Assembly: GCA_963734395.1 (NCBI GenBank) | Contig: CAVTGY010000002.1 | Span: 124,001-188,000 of the forward strand | Direction: 5' to 3' | Length of the DNA: 64,000 bases | Source of the DNA: Bog-756 sp963734395 | Lineage (GTDB): Bacteria > Actinomycetota > Acidimicrobiia > Acidimicrobiales > RAAP-2 | Shown: positions 56,292 through 64,000 of the stretch, piece by piece | Position numbering within the stretch: the first letter of the stretch is position 1 | Layout of the letters: each line of letters begins with the position of its first letter | The notes under the pieces: generated by a model | What the model was told of the DNA's origin: nothing | Database searches by the model: none | Seen by the model: only the letters and a program-made list of their open reading frames with translations | Position numbers and translations under genes: made by a program

Positions 56292-56732
56292 TCATCAGTC
56301 CTACAAGCCCCTGTCGTGAACGATGTCGAGGTAGCGAGTTCGCAACTCAGGGTCGACGATGTCGAACTGCTGTTTCGAGAGGCTCGTCAGCGGCGGCGCC
56401 GCCGCAGGATTCTCATGGTCGGAGCAATCATGTTCGGCGTGTTCTGCCTCGGGACCACCTTCCTCGCTACCGGAGGAGGTGATCACTTCTTCGGTGGCCC
56501 TCTGACTGCATCAAGCGAGGGTCCTTCGGGCGGAGTGACCATCCAAAAGTCACCTTCCCCTAGTCACAGTCAGCCGACTCCGATAAAGGCCCGCCCCTCA
56601 GTCTGCAACAAAGAAATCGCGGCTCTGCTGCCACCTGGCACGAAGTCATCAGCGTCGCTGCTTCCCTGCTACAAGCTTGCCGCGCTTCCGTCTGCCATAG
56701 CCGTTCATCGAGAACCCAACGAGGGCGGATAG
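56289..56732 (+). CDS. Small single-pass membrane protein with LLFREARQRRRRRR signature
   Basis: 147 residues; ATG at 56289 with no ribosome site, perhaps leaderless. VDDVELLFREARQRRRRRRI precedes one helix (LMVGAIMFGVFCLGTTFLAT). The outer part is short, Ser/Pro-rich (GVTIQKSPSPSHSQPTPIKA), then a Cys-containing end (PSVCNKEIAALLPPGTKSSA). No known domain. Its stop overlaps the next gene by one base. Opposite to the GntR gene. Confidence 0.8.
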   Translation: MSSVLQAPVVNDVEVASSQLRVDDVELLFREARQRRRRRRILMVGAIMFGVFCLGTTFLATGGGDHFFGGPLTASSEGPSGGVTIQKSPSPSHSQPTPIKARPSVCNKEIAALLPPGTKSSASLLPCYKLAALPSAIAVHREPNEGG

Positions 56733-57271
56733 TGGAGTCCTTCGTGACCGTTGTTGACCGATCCCCGGGCCTAGAGGGTGTAGGACCCGGCCCTGCTGAT
56801 TTGCTCTTCCCGGAAGCCCGGCGACGGCGGCGGCGGCGGCGGCGAATCGTCGCTGGAATCGTCGCTTTGGGACTCTTGCTCGTGGCCATCGAACTCACAG
56901 CCGGTGTCGTCGCTGGCGGCCTTAGAGGGAGTCGACCTCACGCACCAGGATCATCGGAGCCACTGGTAAACGGCAGTCCCGGAATGGTCTCAGGTGTCCT
57001 CAAGCTGGAAGCCGGTCTCTCTCCGGCTGGCTTTCATGGGCTTCCCGGCGAGGTGTCGCTTATCAGTTCTCGTGGCATGGCACACTCGATGAACGTCGGA
57101 AGTGATGGCAAGTTCCTGATGAGTGTGCCAGCGGGAAACTACACAGCCATAGGACGGAGTCCGAACTATCTGTTGGACGACGACACAAGATGGCCGTGCC
57201 GCAGCCGGTCCCCGGTGGTCGTACAGACGGGAGTCACGTCTACGATCACGGTGGTTTGCGAAGGCATGTGA
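56732..57271 (+). CDS. Single-pass membrane protein with transthyretin-like outer domain
   Basis: 179 residues from GTG 56732. ADLLFPEARRRRRRRRRIVA, then one helix (GIVALGLLLVAIELTAGVVA). The outer domain is a small beta-sandwich of carboxypeptidase-regulatory/transthyretin type: GMVSGVLKLEAGLSPAGFHG, VSLISSRGMAHSMNVGSDGK and FLMSVPAGNYTAIGRSPNYL. Translationally coupled to the preceding gene. Confidence 0.82.
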   Translation: MESFVTVVDRSPGLEGVGPGPADLLFPEARRRRRRRRRIVAGIVALGLLLVAIELTAGVVAGGLRGSRPHAPGSSEPLVNGSPGMVSGVLKLEAGLSPAGFHGLPGEVSLISSRGMAHSMNVGSDGKFLMSVPAGNYTAIGRSPNYLLDDDTRWPCRSRSPVVVQTGVTSTITVVCEGM

Positions 57272-57381
57272 GTCTTGCGCTCTCCCTAATGCCGTGCGGG
57301 GTTGCGAAATGGATGCCGTCTAGTCCCTAGGACATCTAAAAGCGGATGGGTGGCGGAGGATCAAGCAGATACGGTTGGGCC

Positions 57382-57585
57382 GTGGAGGCAGAAACCCAGT
57401 GGTACCTCGTGGAAGCGCTCGCCAACGCTCGGGCAGAGGTGGGCGTCCGAGATGACTACGAGGCCAAGCAAAGGACTTTGAGCCATTTCGCCGGGGTCTT
57501 GGCCGGGTTTCGCTACCTCAGCGCAGTCACTCAGGAGGAAGAGCAGACCTGGCATCGCAAAATGCTGGTTGCACTCGGGTACTAA
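57382..57585 (+). CDS. Small hypothetical protein
   Basis: 68 residues from GTG 57382 (VEAETQWYLVEALANARAEV); a longer ATG start at 57346 begins with a low-complexity GGGGSS. All-helical appearance (DYEAKQRTLSHFAGVLAGFR, TQEEEQTWHRKMLVALGY). No family recognised. Lies ~80 bases before the next gene on the same strand. Confidence 0.6.
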   Translation: MEAETQWYLVEALANARAEVGVRDDYEAKQRTLSHFAGVLAGFRYLSAVTQEEEQTWHRKMLVALGY

Positions 57586-57663
57586 CTCCCCGAGCCTGCA
57601 CCACGGGGAGTAGCTCAGGCCATTTACGTCGGTGATCCAAAGAAGCGGCCAGCAGCACAACCA

Positions 57664-58221
57664 GTGTCCGAGCAAGCTCCCACCTTCGTCCGATCTCACC
57701 CCGGACCTAACCAGGAGTTCGAGTTATATGGCGGCAAGCTGAGAGTTATCGCCGTTGAGGTCTACGACAGCGCCGTCGTGGTGAGATGGCGAGTTGCGCC
57801 TGAGCCGGACCTTTCACTGGCATTCCCGGCTGAAGCTGATGCGCTTGAACGGGACATGGAGGGATTGGAGGACTGGGCTGCGGCTGAACTGAGACGCAAG
57901 GCCGATCAAAGGATGCACATGTGGCGTCTTTATCGTTTCGGTCTCACGGATGATGTTGGTACTGCCTATTTCCAAAGGGGCCATCGTTCTGGCGGAGGTG
58001 GCGGCGTGATGACGGGCGAAGCGGAGTTCCAGCCAGCACCACCATCGAATGGCACGGGCGTCGTGCTCTCTTGGTTCAGTCTCGAGGTGCCGCTCCCGCT
58101 GTCCTTAGTGACGAAGATTCGGGGATGGACAACAACGCAGGGCTGTTCAGGCGTTGCGCTATTGCAACGCGGATGCCCTTTGCCTCCGACCATGTGCGGG
58201 GCGGTTATCGAGCGTGGCTAA
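57664..58221 (+). CDS. Hypothetical protein with beta-sandwich pattern
   Basis: 185 residues from GTG 57664 (VSEQAPTFVRSHPGPNQEFE). LYGGKLRVIAVEVYDSAVVV, RWRVAPEPDLSLAFPA and a later DDVGTAYFQRGHRSGGGGGV with GTGVVLSWFSLEVPLPL fit a recurring actinobacterial protein type of unknown role in which a Gly-rich loop follows D[DE]xGTxY. Cytosolic, no signal. Not assigned further. Confidence 0.7.
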   Translation: MSEQAPTFVRSHPGPNQEFELYGGKLRVIAVEVYDSAVVVRWRVAPEPDLSLAFPAEADALERDMEGLEDWAAAELRRKADQRMHMWRLYRFGLTDDVGTAYFQRGHRSGGGGGVMTGEAEFQPAPPSNGTGVVLSWFSLEVPLPLSLVTKIRGWTTTQGCSGVALLQRGCPLPPTMCGAVIERG

Positions 58222-58586
58222 ACGGCAACTTAGGGGCACCCGTTCGGGACACGCCCTATACGCAGCTACCCTGCAATGGTGAGTGGGTGTGGACTGGCGA
58301 TCCCCATAAGAGCGGTGATGGCAGGGAGCCTGCTGCTGATCGGCCTGATGCTCGGCGGCTGTGACAATAGCAACAGCGCTCAGTGCATACGACCTCGCCG
58401 GTCTCAGCTTCGAGAGGCTTCCTGATCTGTTGCGACCTGGTCGGGCAGTGTATGTAGGTTCTGCTTCCACCTAGCGTCAAAGCATCCCCTACCACCACGA
58501 GCCAGGCGTGGCCCGTAAGTTGCGGCCCAGAGCGTCGCACGATCGCGATTTCGTGCGACCCGACCACTTCGGCGCAGATGGAGCGA
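58222..58586. other. Intergenic, no gene recognised
   Basis: 365 bases; only shadow frames. Confidence 0.45.
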
Positions 58587-58988
58587 TCAGCGACCTAGCG
58601 CGGCTGCCAGTCGACCGTGGCGAGCGGCGATACTCGGTCCACTCGTTCCGACGTATTCACGTCCTACGTTGACGATTCCCTCCTCGGGAGCCCAAGTATC
58701 GAACTGGTCACGCGTGAGGTCGACGTCGATGTCGCCGACGCGGTTCCAGTAGTGAATGACTCCCTCGTTGACGGTACGAAGCATCTCGCCGCCGAATCGG
58801 TCGTAGACGATCATGGCGGTAACGGCGCATTGACCGAAGCTCGGCCTTTCCGGCGTCCATTCGTCCGGCCAGAATGATGTCTCGGCACACCAGTGCCGCT
58901 GAAGCTCGGTACGGAACACAGCCAGTTCGGGCCCTCGGGGATGGTCGCGCGGGATGATGGGTTCAAGCACCGACAGCTCCTCGTTCAC
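58587..58988 (-). CDS. YunG-like hypothetical protein
   Basis: 133 residues, intact. SFGQCAVTAMIVYDRFGGEM, VIHYWNRVGDIDVDLTRDQF and REYVGTSGPSIAARHGRLAA match the compact YunG-type family (conserved Gln-Cys, His-Tyr-Trp-Asn and Asp). The Cys/His/Asp arrangement resembles a papain-like hydrolase site, but no activity is established. Single gene. Confidence 0.75.
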   Translation of the reverse strand: MNEELSVLEPIIPRDHPRGPELAVFRTELQRHWCAETSFWPDEWTPERPSFGQCAVTAMIVYDRFGGEMLRTVNEGVIHYWNRVGDIDVDLTRDQFDTWAPEEGIVNVGREYVGTSGPSIAARHGRLAAALGR

Positions 58989-59283
58989 TACCGACCGGAT
59001 TGATCCTTCTAGGCTGGGGTGATGACCCGAAAGGATACCGTGGGTGTTGAGAAGGTATTCAGCAAGCCAGCAGTCACAACCGCCCCATAACGCGGGGTTC
59101 GGATCGTAAAGTGTCCACGAGAGCGGTCAACTCCATCGCCAGTCGGGGTAGACCCGAACACCGGCTATGCACCGCCACCGATGGGCCTTGTGAACTAGCC
59201 CTCAGCGAGTCGATGGGACGCATGCCGTCTGGAGAACGGCTCCCGGCCCAACTCTCGGGTCCCCACTGCCTACAGTTGCAGTT

Positions 59284-60582
59284 GTGCGCAGGGCTTCGTT
59301 GGTAGCGGCAACGCTGACAGCGTTGGCGCTCACAGCCTGTAGCTCGCAGGCGACCTCAAAAGTTCAAGCGTTTCCGTCTCCTTACGCCGCATCATGTGCC
59401 GTCCAGAACGCCGCGAGCCCCTGTTACACTGCACTGCAGCTTCAGGAAGCCTACGACCTCAAACCCCTGTTTTCGAAAGGTCTGGACGGCAAGGGCGTCA
59501 CCGTTGTCGTCTTGGCGGAGGGGGTGTCATCCGCGCTCAGGTCAGAGCTGCGTGTATTCGACGCGGCATTCCACTTGCCAACCCCGAGCATCCGCGTCAT
59601 CTCTATGGCCGGTTCCGAGACCAGACTTGGGGGATCAACCGAACTGGCACTCGATACAGAGGCCGTTCACACAATGGCTCCAGGTGCCAGCATCGTGGTT
59701 CTCGTCGTCCCCGCGAGTGCGAATCCATCGAGCATCGAGCCACAGGCTGCGGCGGTTCGATTTGCCGCAGCGCGTCGGTTGGGGCAGGTGATCACGACAA
59801 GTCTGGGCAACATTGGCGAGGCTGCCCTTGGCGCAACAACCGTTGCGGATCTTCACCAAAGCTTCCAGGACGCCGCCGATCAACACGTAAGCGTTATCGA
59901 CGCGTCGGGTGACTTCGGCTCGTCGAGCCGGCAGACCCTCGCCGGGCCGGGCGGACCTGGGTGTTGCTTCACAGTACGCATGCGGGGCTACCCGGCTTCC
60001 GACCCCTCTGTCACTGCCGTGGGAGCTACTCGACTCCATCTCAACGCAACGGGCACACGGACGAGCCCCGACACAGTGGCCAACGATCAGGAGGGTGCAA
60101 GTGGCGGCGGACTATCGACCATCTTCGGCCGACCCTCTTATCAAGACTTTGTCGCGTCTGTCGTTGAATCCCACAGGGGAGGACCCGACATATCAATGAA
60201 TGGGGATATCGACAGTGGCTTCGAGCTGTACGTGAACTCCACAACCCCGAATGGCGAGGGTCCCGCAGGGTGGATTTCGGTAGGGGGCACCAGCGAATCG
60301 GCACCTTTGTTCGCCGGGATTGTCGCCATCGCCGATCAAGCTGCCGGACGGCCGCTAGGCCCACTCAACCCCTATCTGTACGCCGCCTACCAACTCCACG
60401 ATCACGGTGGTCTTGTGCCCGTGACATCAGGGAACAACACGGTCACAATCGAGTCTTCCAATGGGACCCCCGTCACTGTCCCTGGGTATGAAGCGGCGGC
60501 TGGGTACAACCTTGCTACTGGTCTGGGCACCGTCGACGCCGCAGAGTTGGTTGGGTCCTTGGCCCACCTGGCACAGAGTTAA
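59284..60582 (+). CDS. S53 family (sedolisin) lipoprotein peptidase, second copy
   Basis: 432 residues from GTG 59284. Lipoprotein signal LVAATLTALALTACSSQ. PCYTALQLQEAYDLKPLFSK; Glu/Asp in STELALDTEAVHTMAPGASI; Asp in VSVIDASGDFGSSSRQ; Ser in SVGGTSESAPLFAGIVAIAD. The sequence is very close to the protein at 45967-47313 (long identical runs around the active sites), with small gaps in the loops. No prodomain. The two genes face opposite ways and bracket the membrane-protein block. Confidence 0.9.
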   Translation: MRRASLVAATLTALALTACSSQATSKVQAFPSPYAASCAVQNAASPCYTALQLQEAYDLKPLFSKGLDGKGVTVVVLAEGVSSALRSELRVFDAAFHLPTPSIRVISMAGSETRLGGSTELALDTEAVHTMAPGASIVVLVVPASANPSSIEPQAAAVRFAAARRLGQVITTSLGNIGEAALGATTVADLHQSFQDAADQHVSVIDASGDFGSSSRQTLAGPGGPGCCFTVRMRGYPASDPSVTAVGATRLHLNATGTRTSPDTVANDQEGASGGGLSTIFGRPSYQDFVASVVESHRGGPDISMNGDIDSGFELYVNSTTPNGEGPAGWISVGGTSESAPLFAGIVAIADQAAGRPLGPLNPYLYAAYQLHDHGGLVPVTSGNNTVTIESSNGTPVTVPGYEAAAGYNLATGLGTVDAAELVGSLAHLAQS

Positions 60583-60753
60583 CAATCGACGGGGATTGTT
60601 CCTGGATCGTCGCCGGTAACGGCAAATTCTGCTCGTTGACGCATACGATTCACCATGGACGGCGGTGCCCCGATAAACCGGTGTCTAATCAACCGCTGCC
60701 CTGTCCCCGAACACCGGATTTAGGCGATCCACAAGATGACGATGACGGCCAAG

Positions 60754-60990
60754 TCAGAGCAGTTCATCCTTGCCTGCGTTCCCTGGCACAGCGCTCCTGC
60801 GGCGGAGCCGGTAGCGAGTCATCCGCCAGAGGAGAATAACGCCCGCTACACCCAGAAGACCCCCGGCGATGTGTCCAATAAGCACCAGCACCACACCGAC
60901 AGCAACCATCGCAATCCCGATCACATAGCGCTGCCACGGTTTCGCGTGAACTAGGGCCTGTCGGATGAGTTGACCGCTACCGTAGGGCAT
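60754..60990 (-). CDS. Small membrane protein
   Basis: 78 residues from ATG 60990 (MPYGSGQLIRQALVHAKPWQ), GGAG six bases upstream. Two helices close together (RYVIGIAMVAVGVVLVLIG, IAGGLLGVAGVILLWRM) and a basic end (RYRLRRRSAVPG). No family name. Confidence 0.65.
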   Translation of the reverse strand: MPYGSGQLIRQALVHAKPWQRYVIGIAMVAVGVVLVLIGHIAGGLLGVAGVILLWRMTRYRLRRRSAVPGNAGKDELL

Positions 60991-61450
60991 CGGGGCTCCC
61001 TTCACCGTGGTCAGCGCCAATATGCTGATCTTGAGAGTAGGTCTCGCGCTCGTCATCTGGTGTGGCGCCCCGCTCTACGCTCGACCTTCTGGCATTTAGG
61101 GACTGCCCCAGTACACCGGCAGCAGGCGGATATCAACGTGGATGCTGCCGCGTGTCGTTGTAGTCCCCGATAATCCCGATAGTGATCATGCCCTAGTAGC
61201 ACCGAGGATTCCTGTGAAATCCCCTGGTCGATCCCACCCGGGCGAAACTGACATCTTGGCCGACTGAGGTTCAGTGTCAGGAGCGCCGACCGAACTACTC
61301 CAGACCCTGATGGGTCCGTTGCAGAGCGGGGAAATGACCGAGCGCTTGTTGTTGCCCGTTGTCAGTGAGCTTGAAGCAGTCTGAGCAGGCCTTGCCATCA
61401 TTGGTCCAGTCCAGTCCTGACAGAGATAGTTTGACAAGTTCGGGGACTCC
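60991..61450. other. Intergenic, no gene recognised
   Basis: 460 bases between the small membrane protein start and the hydrolase; presumed promoters of both. Confidence 0.45.
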
Positions 61451-62818
61451 TTGAAAGCTTGCGTCGTGAAGAGGCGGCGGATCGGGCTAGGCGTGGTCCT
61501 CACCGTCGGCCTCTTGGTGGCGGCGTGCTCGACGGCCTCGTCGCCAGCTACCGAGCATGTAATGCAGAAGACGCATGCGATCGGCATCTTGACCGAGACC
61601 TTCGTCGATACTCAGAGGTCCACAGTGGCGTGGGGTCCTAACCCGCAAAAGCCATCGCGAACTCTGGTGACCACGATCTTCTACCCAGCCACAGGATCAC
61701 CCTCGTCCCGATCTCCAGGCATCGGGGCCACGCCGGACAGAAGCGGTGGTCCCTACCCACTCATCGTGTTTGCTCACGGACTCGGATCCGATCCACTTCA
61801 GTATGAGAAGCTCCTGAGCTATTGGGCGGCGGCAGGCTTCGTCGTGGCGGCACCGCTGTTCCCTCTGACCAACGACCACACCCCGGGTGGCCCTGATGCT
61901 GGTGACGTGGTCAATCAGCCAGGGGACATGAGCTTCGTTATCACCTCGGTGATCGATGCCTCGGCGCATCCGAATAGCGTCCTCAGCAGTCTGGTGAATC
62001 CCAATGAAGTAGGAGCCGCAGGCCACTCGAACGGCGCGATCACAACGCTCGGTCTCATCGCCAACACATGCTGCAAGGACCAACGAGTCAAGGCGGCGGT
62101 AGTGATGGCAGGCGACGAGGTTTCGTTCTCGGGCGGAACCTATGAGATGGCCAACGCTCCGCCTCTTCTTCTCGTGCACGGCACGGCAGACCAGTTGCTC
62201 CCGTACCCGTTAGCCATCGGCATGTTCAATGCCGCCCGGGGACCCAAGGGTCTCCTCACCATCCAAGGAGGTGGGCACGAGTCTGCTGCGGCTTTGTCGG
62301 CATCGTCGTCTTCGAGCGTGCTACGCACAACCACCGACTTCTTCGCGGCATATCTCCGTGGCGATCACGCGGCCTTGGCCCGCATCTCCGGTGACACCCA
62401 GGCTGGTGTAACAACGATCCGGTTCGTTCCACAGGTCGGATCGGCTGCCGTGATCCCGCTGCCGCCGACGCCGACGCTCCATCTGCACGCCTCTGTGACG
62501 CCAACTGCCAACCTCGTGGACGGACAGAAGGTGACGGTGCGCTGGAGCGACTATACGCCCGGAGCGGTCGTCAACATTCTGGAGTGCGCCCCGAGTGTGG
62601 TGCAGTCGAACAGCTCATCGGCGTGCAGTTTCTCTGGTGCCAAGATCCTTACCCCGGATCCCACCGGGCACGGGTCGGTCCAGCTTCGGATGGTCACGGG
62701 GACGGTGGGGACCGGCACTTGCGATGCGGCACACCCAGGGTGCTTGATCGTGGTCAACAATGCCAGCTCAACGGCGCCGACCGCATCGGTCAGGATCCCG
62801 ATCAGCTTTGGATCATAG
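61451..62818 (+). CDS. Lipoprotein alpha/beta-hydrolase with neocarzinostatin-like C-terminal domain
   Basis: 455 residues (TTG 61451, or GTG 61466). Lipoprotein signal GLGVVLTVGLLVAACSTASS. Hydrolase domain, res ~30-300: PLIVFAHGLGSDPLQYEKLL (oxyanion region), nucleophile GAAGHSNGAITTLGLIANTC, Asp in LLLVHGTADQLLPYPLAIGM and His in GGGHESAAALSA, as in chlorophyllase/PAF-acetylhydrolase-like enzymes. Residues ~345-455 are an Ig-like module: VTPTANLVDGQKVTVRWSDY, ILECAPSVVQSNSSSACSFS and TCDAAHPGCLIVVNN, resembling neocarzinostatin-type apoproteins with their Cys pairs. Substrate unknown; acts outside the membrane. Confidence 0.83.
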   Translation: MKACVVKRRRIGLGVVLTVGLLVAACSTASSPATEHVMQKTHAIGILTETFVDTQRSTVAWGPNPQKPSRTLVTTIFYPATGSPSSRSPGIGATPDRSGGPYPLIVFAHGLGSDPLQYEKLLSYWAAAGFVVAAPLFPLTNDHTPGGPDAGDVVNQPGDMSFVITSVIDASAHPNSVLSSLVNPNEVGAAGHSNGAITTLGLIANTCCKDQRVKAAVVMAGDEVSFSGGTYEMANAPPLLLVHGTADQLLPYPLAIGMFNAARGPKGLLTIQGGGHESAAALSASSSSSVLRTTTDFFAAYLRGDHAALARISGDTQAGVTTIRFVPQVGSAAVIPLPPTPTLHLHASVTPTANLVDGQKVTVRWSDYTPGAVVNILECAPSVVQSNSSSACSFSGAKILTPDPTGHGSVQLRMVTGTVGTGTCDAAHPGCLIVVNNASSTAPTASVRIPISFGS

Positions 62819-62958
62819 GAAGCCCGGACGGTATCAGCTTCATCGACCTCACCTCCGGTTCGACCAACGACGACGGTGAGCGACGAGTGCTGGCTGTTCT
62901 GGACTCGGACCGGACAGTCGAAAACAGATGCGTGCGATCCAGAGGGACTACGAGTTGC

Positions 62959-63876
62959 TCAGTACAGCATGGTGCGAGAAATACGACATTCCGGCTTCGT
63001 TTGCTGTGGGGCTACCCATACCACCGGCTCGGGGCACGTTATAGAGGACACGCGCGCGACTGTTGCCTGCCCATGATCGGCAAATGGAAGCGTGCGGATT
63101 ACGTGCTGATCACTCAGGACGACCAGGTTCGGCGGGGTTCTGAGCAGAAGTCGGTAGATAATGAACGACGGCATATTCTCGGCCCTTACCAGCTCTTGAG
63201 GAAAGCGGCTGATTGCGTCCTGGTCTGGTCGTGTCTCTCGGATGCAGTCGACGACAAATCCTGCGTTCGCAAATGCGTTGATCACAGAAGCGAGCGGGCG
63301 ACGCCAGAAGTGCTGGGTCACCTCTACATCGCCCTTCGCCCAGGTGTCCGACACGAGTTCCGTGTCAAAGTAGCCGCCGCGTTGGCTGGGAAGTGGATGG
63401 CCAAAGGGATGGTCCAGTGAGATGACGGCCCAACCACCAGGACGAAGAAGAGACGCGAACGATCTCAGCGGCACCAGCCACTCCTCCAGGTAGTGAAGGG
63501 CGAGTGAGCAGGTGATGCCGTCGACCGACTGGGATTCCAGGGGAATCGATTCGGCAAGATCTGCGACGAGGAATCGGCCACGGTCTCCGCACCTAATCCG
63601 GGCTTCCTCAATCATGGCTGGGCTCAGGTCAAGACCTATCACCTGTGCCCCTTCACCGAGCATCCACTCGCACTGAGCGCCCGATCCACAGCCAACATCT
63701 AGGACCGTCAAACCCGTGAGGGGACGAGGAATCACGGAGCGCAATGCCGGTCGCTCTAGGAGCCCATTGAATGGCCCTTCGTCGGTGGTTGCCGACCACA
63801 CCGAGGCAAGCCGGTCATATACCTCACGCGTCAGTCGGGTGTGCTGTTCCTGGTTCTCTGGCTTCCAGCCATCCAT
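62959..63876 (-). CDS. Class I SAM-dependent methyltransferase
   Basis: 305 residues from ATG 63876 (MDGWKPENQEQHTRLTREVY). Motif I TVLDVGCGSGAQCEWMLGEG, acidic end VIGLDLSPAMIEEARIR, motif II/III VADLAESIPLESQSVDGITC and LLRPGGWAVISLDHPF. The family domain ends near PSFIIYRLLLRTPPN; the last ~55 residues have no counterpart and may be a frame artefact. Substrate a small molecule by family habit. It converges on the hydrolase gene. Confidence 0.87.
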   Translation of the reverse strand: MDGWKPENQEQHTRLTREVYDRLASVWSATTDEGPFNGLLERPALRSVIPRPLTGLTVLDVGCGSGAQCEWMLGEGAQVIGLDLSPAMIEEARIRCGDRGRFLVADLAESIPLESQSVDGITCSLALHYLEEWLVPLRSFASLLRPGGWAVISLDHPFGHPLPSQRGGYFDTELVSDTWAKGDVEVTQHFWRRPLASVINAFANAGFVVDCIRETRPDQDAISRFPQELVRAENMPSFIIYRLLLRTPPNLVVLSDQHVIRTLPFADHGQATVARVSSITCPEPVVWVAPQQTKPECRISRTMLY

Positions 63877-64000
63877 GTGGGAGGTTGTACCAGATCACCG
63901 GTTGCGCAGTACCTCGGCGTTGTCCGAGGACCAGATCGGTCGGGCACCAGCTTCAGGTCCAGACAACTTTGGCCTCCGTCGCTGCAGCCTGAACGGCCGA

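Overview
The window reads as chromosomal DNA of a high-GC actinobacterium. The signs are a cholesterol-type ring-degradation (ipd) cluster, a LipJ-like hydrolase-cyclase fusion, an F420/LLM-type oxidoreductase and many GTG starts. An acidimicrobial (Acidimicrobiia) origin would fit but no marker proves it. About 30 apparent single-base frame slips split otherwise well-conserved genes, and housekeeping genes such as pntB are affected. Most slips are therefore better read as consensus or assembly errors than as gene death. I give full spans for such genes and note where the frame changes.

Layout. 0-10.7 kb: a minus-strand run echA20-ipdA-ipdB-ipdC-P450 divergent from an SDR gene (steroid C/D-ring degradation), then an EAL protein, the pntAA-pntAB-pntB transhydrogenase operon and a membrane PIN/TRAM protein. 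11.4-13.3 kb: a secreted GH18-like protein with a threonine-rich tail. 13.4-23.7 kb: an accessory region with tRNA-Ala(CGC) invaded by a large serine recombinase, a repeat-bearing stretch, an orphan Rhs tip plus a possible immunity gene, HicBA, an IS remnant, a hydrolase-cyclase, and an intact-ended IS that truncates a MerR gene. 23.9-37.6 kb: small enzymes around a complete glycopeptide-resistance locus (vanRS divergent from vanHAX-murF), several GNATs, a second full-length copy of the MerR gene, and a resolvase.

37.7-45.8 kb: flavin/F420-type oxidoreductases, a Tat-type amidohydrolase lipoprotein, a GT4 glycosyltransferase, and an ECF sigma factor with a membrane partner. 46-63.9 kb: an unusual cell-surface block. 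Two close S53 (sedolisin) lipoprotein paralogues bracket a set of single-pass membrane proteins. Four of these share the N-terminal signature [L/A]LFxEA[R/K]xRRRRR followed by one membrane helix, but carry unrelated outer domains (SecD P1-head-like, BNR propeller, transthyretin-like, short linker). Two of the four sit around a GntR regulator with a palindrome over the divergent start region. An IS110/IS30 pair, secreted proteins, a lipoprotein hydrolase with a neocarzinostatin-like C-terminal domain and a methyltransferase complete the block.

How the genes work together: VanH reduces pyruvate to D-lactate, VanA joins it to D-Ala, VanX removes D-Ala-D-Ala, and the MurF copy adds the depsipeptide to the cell-wall precursor, with VanRS as the expected switch. 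The ipd genes act together on the last steroid rings. The 46-63 kb genes look like an envelope module whose function is not known.
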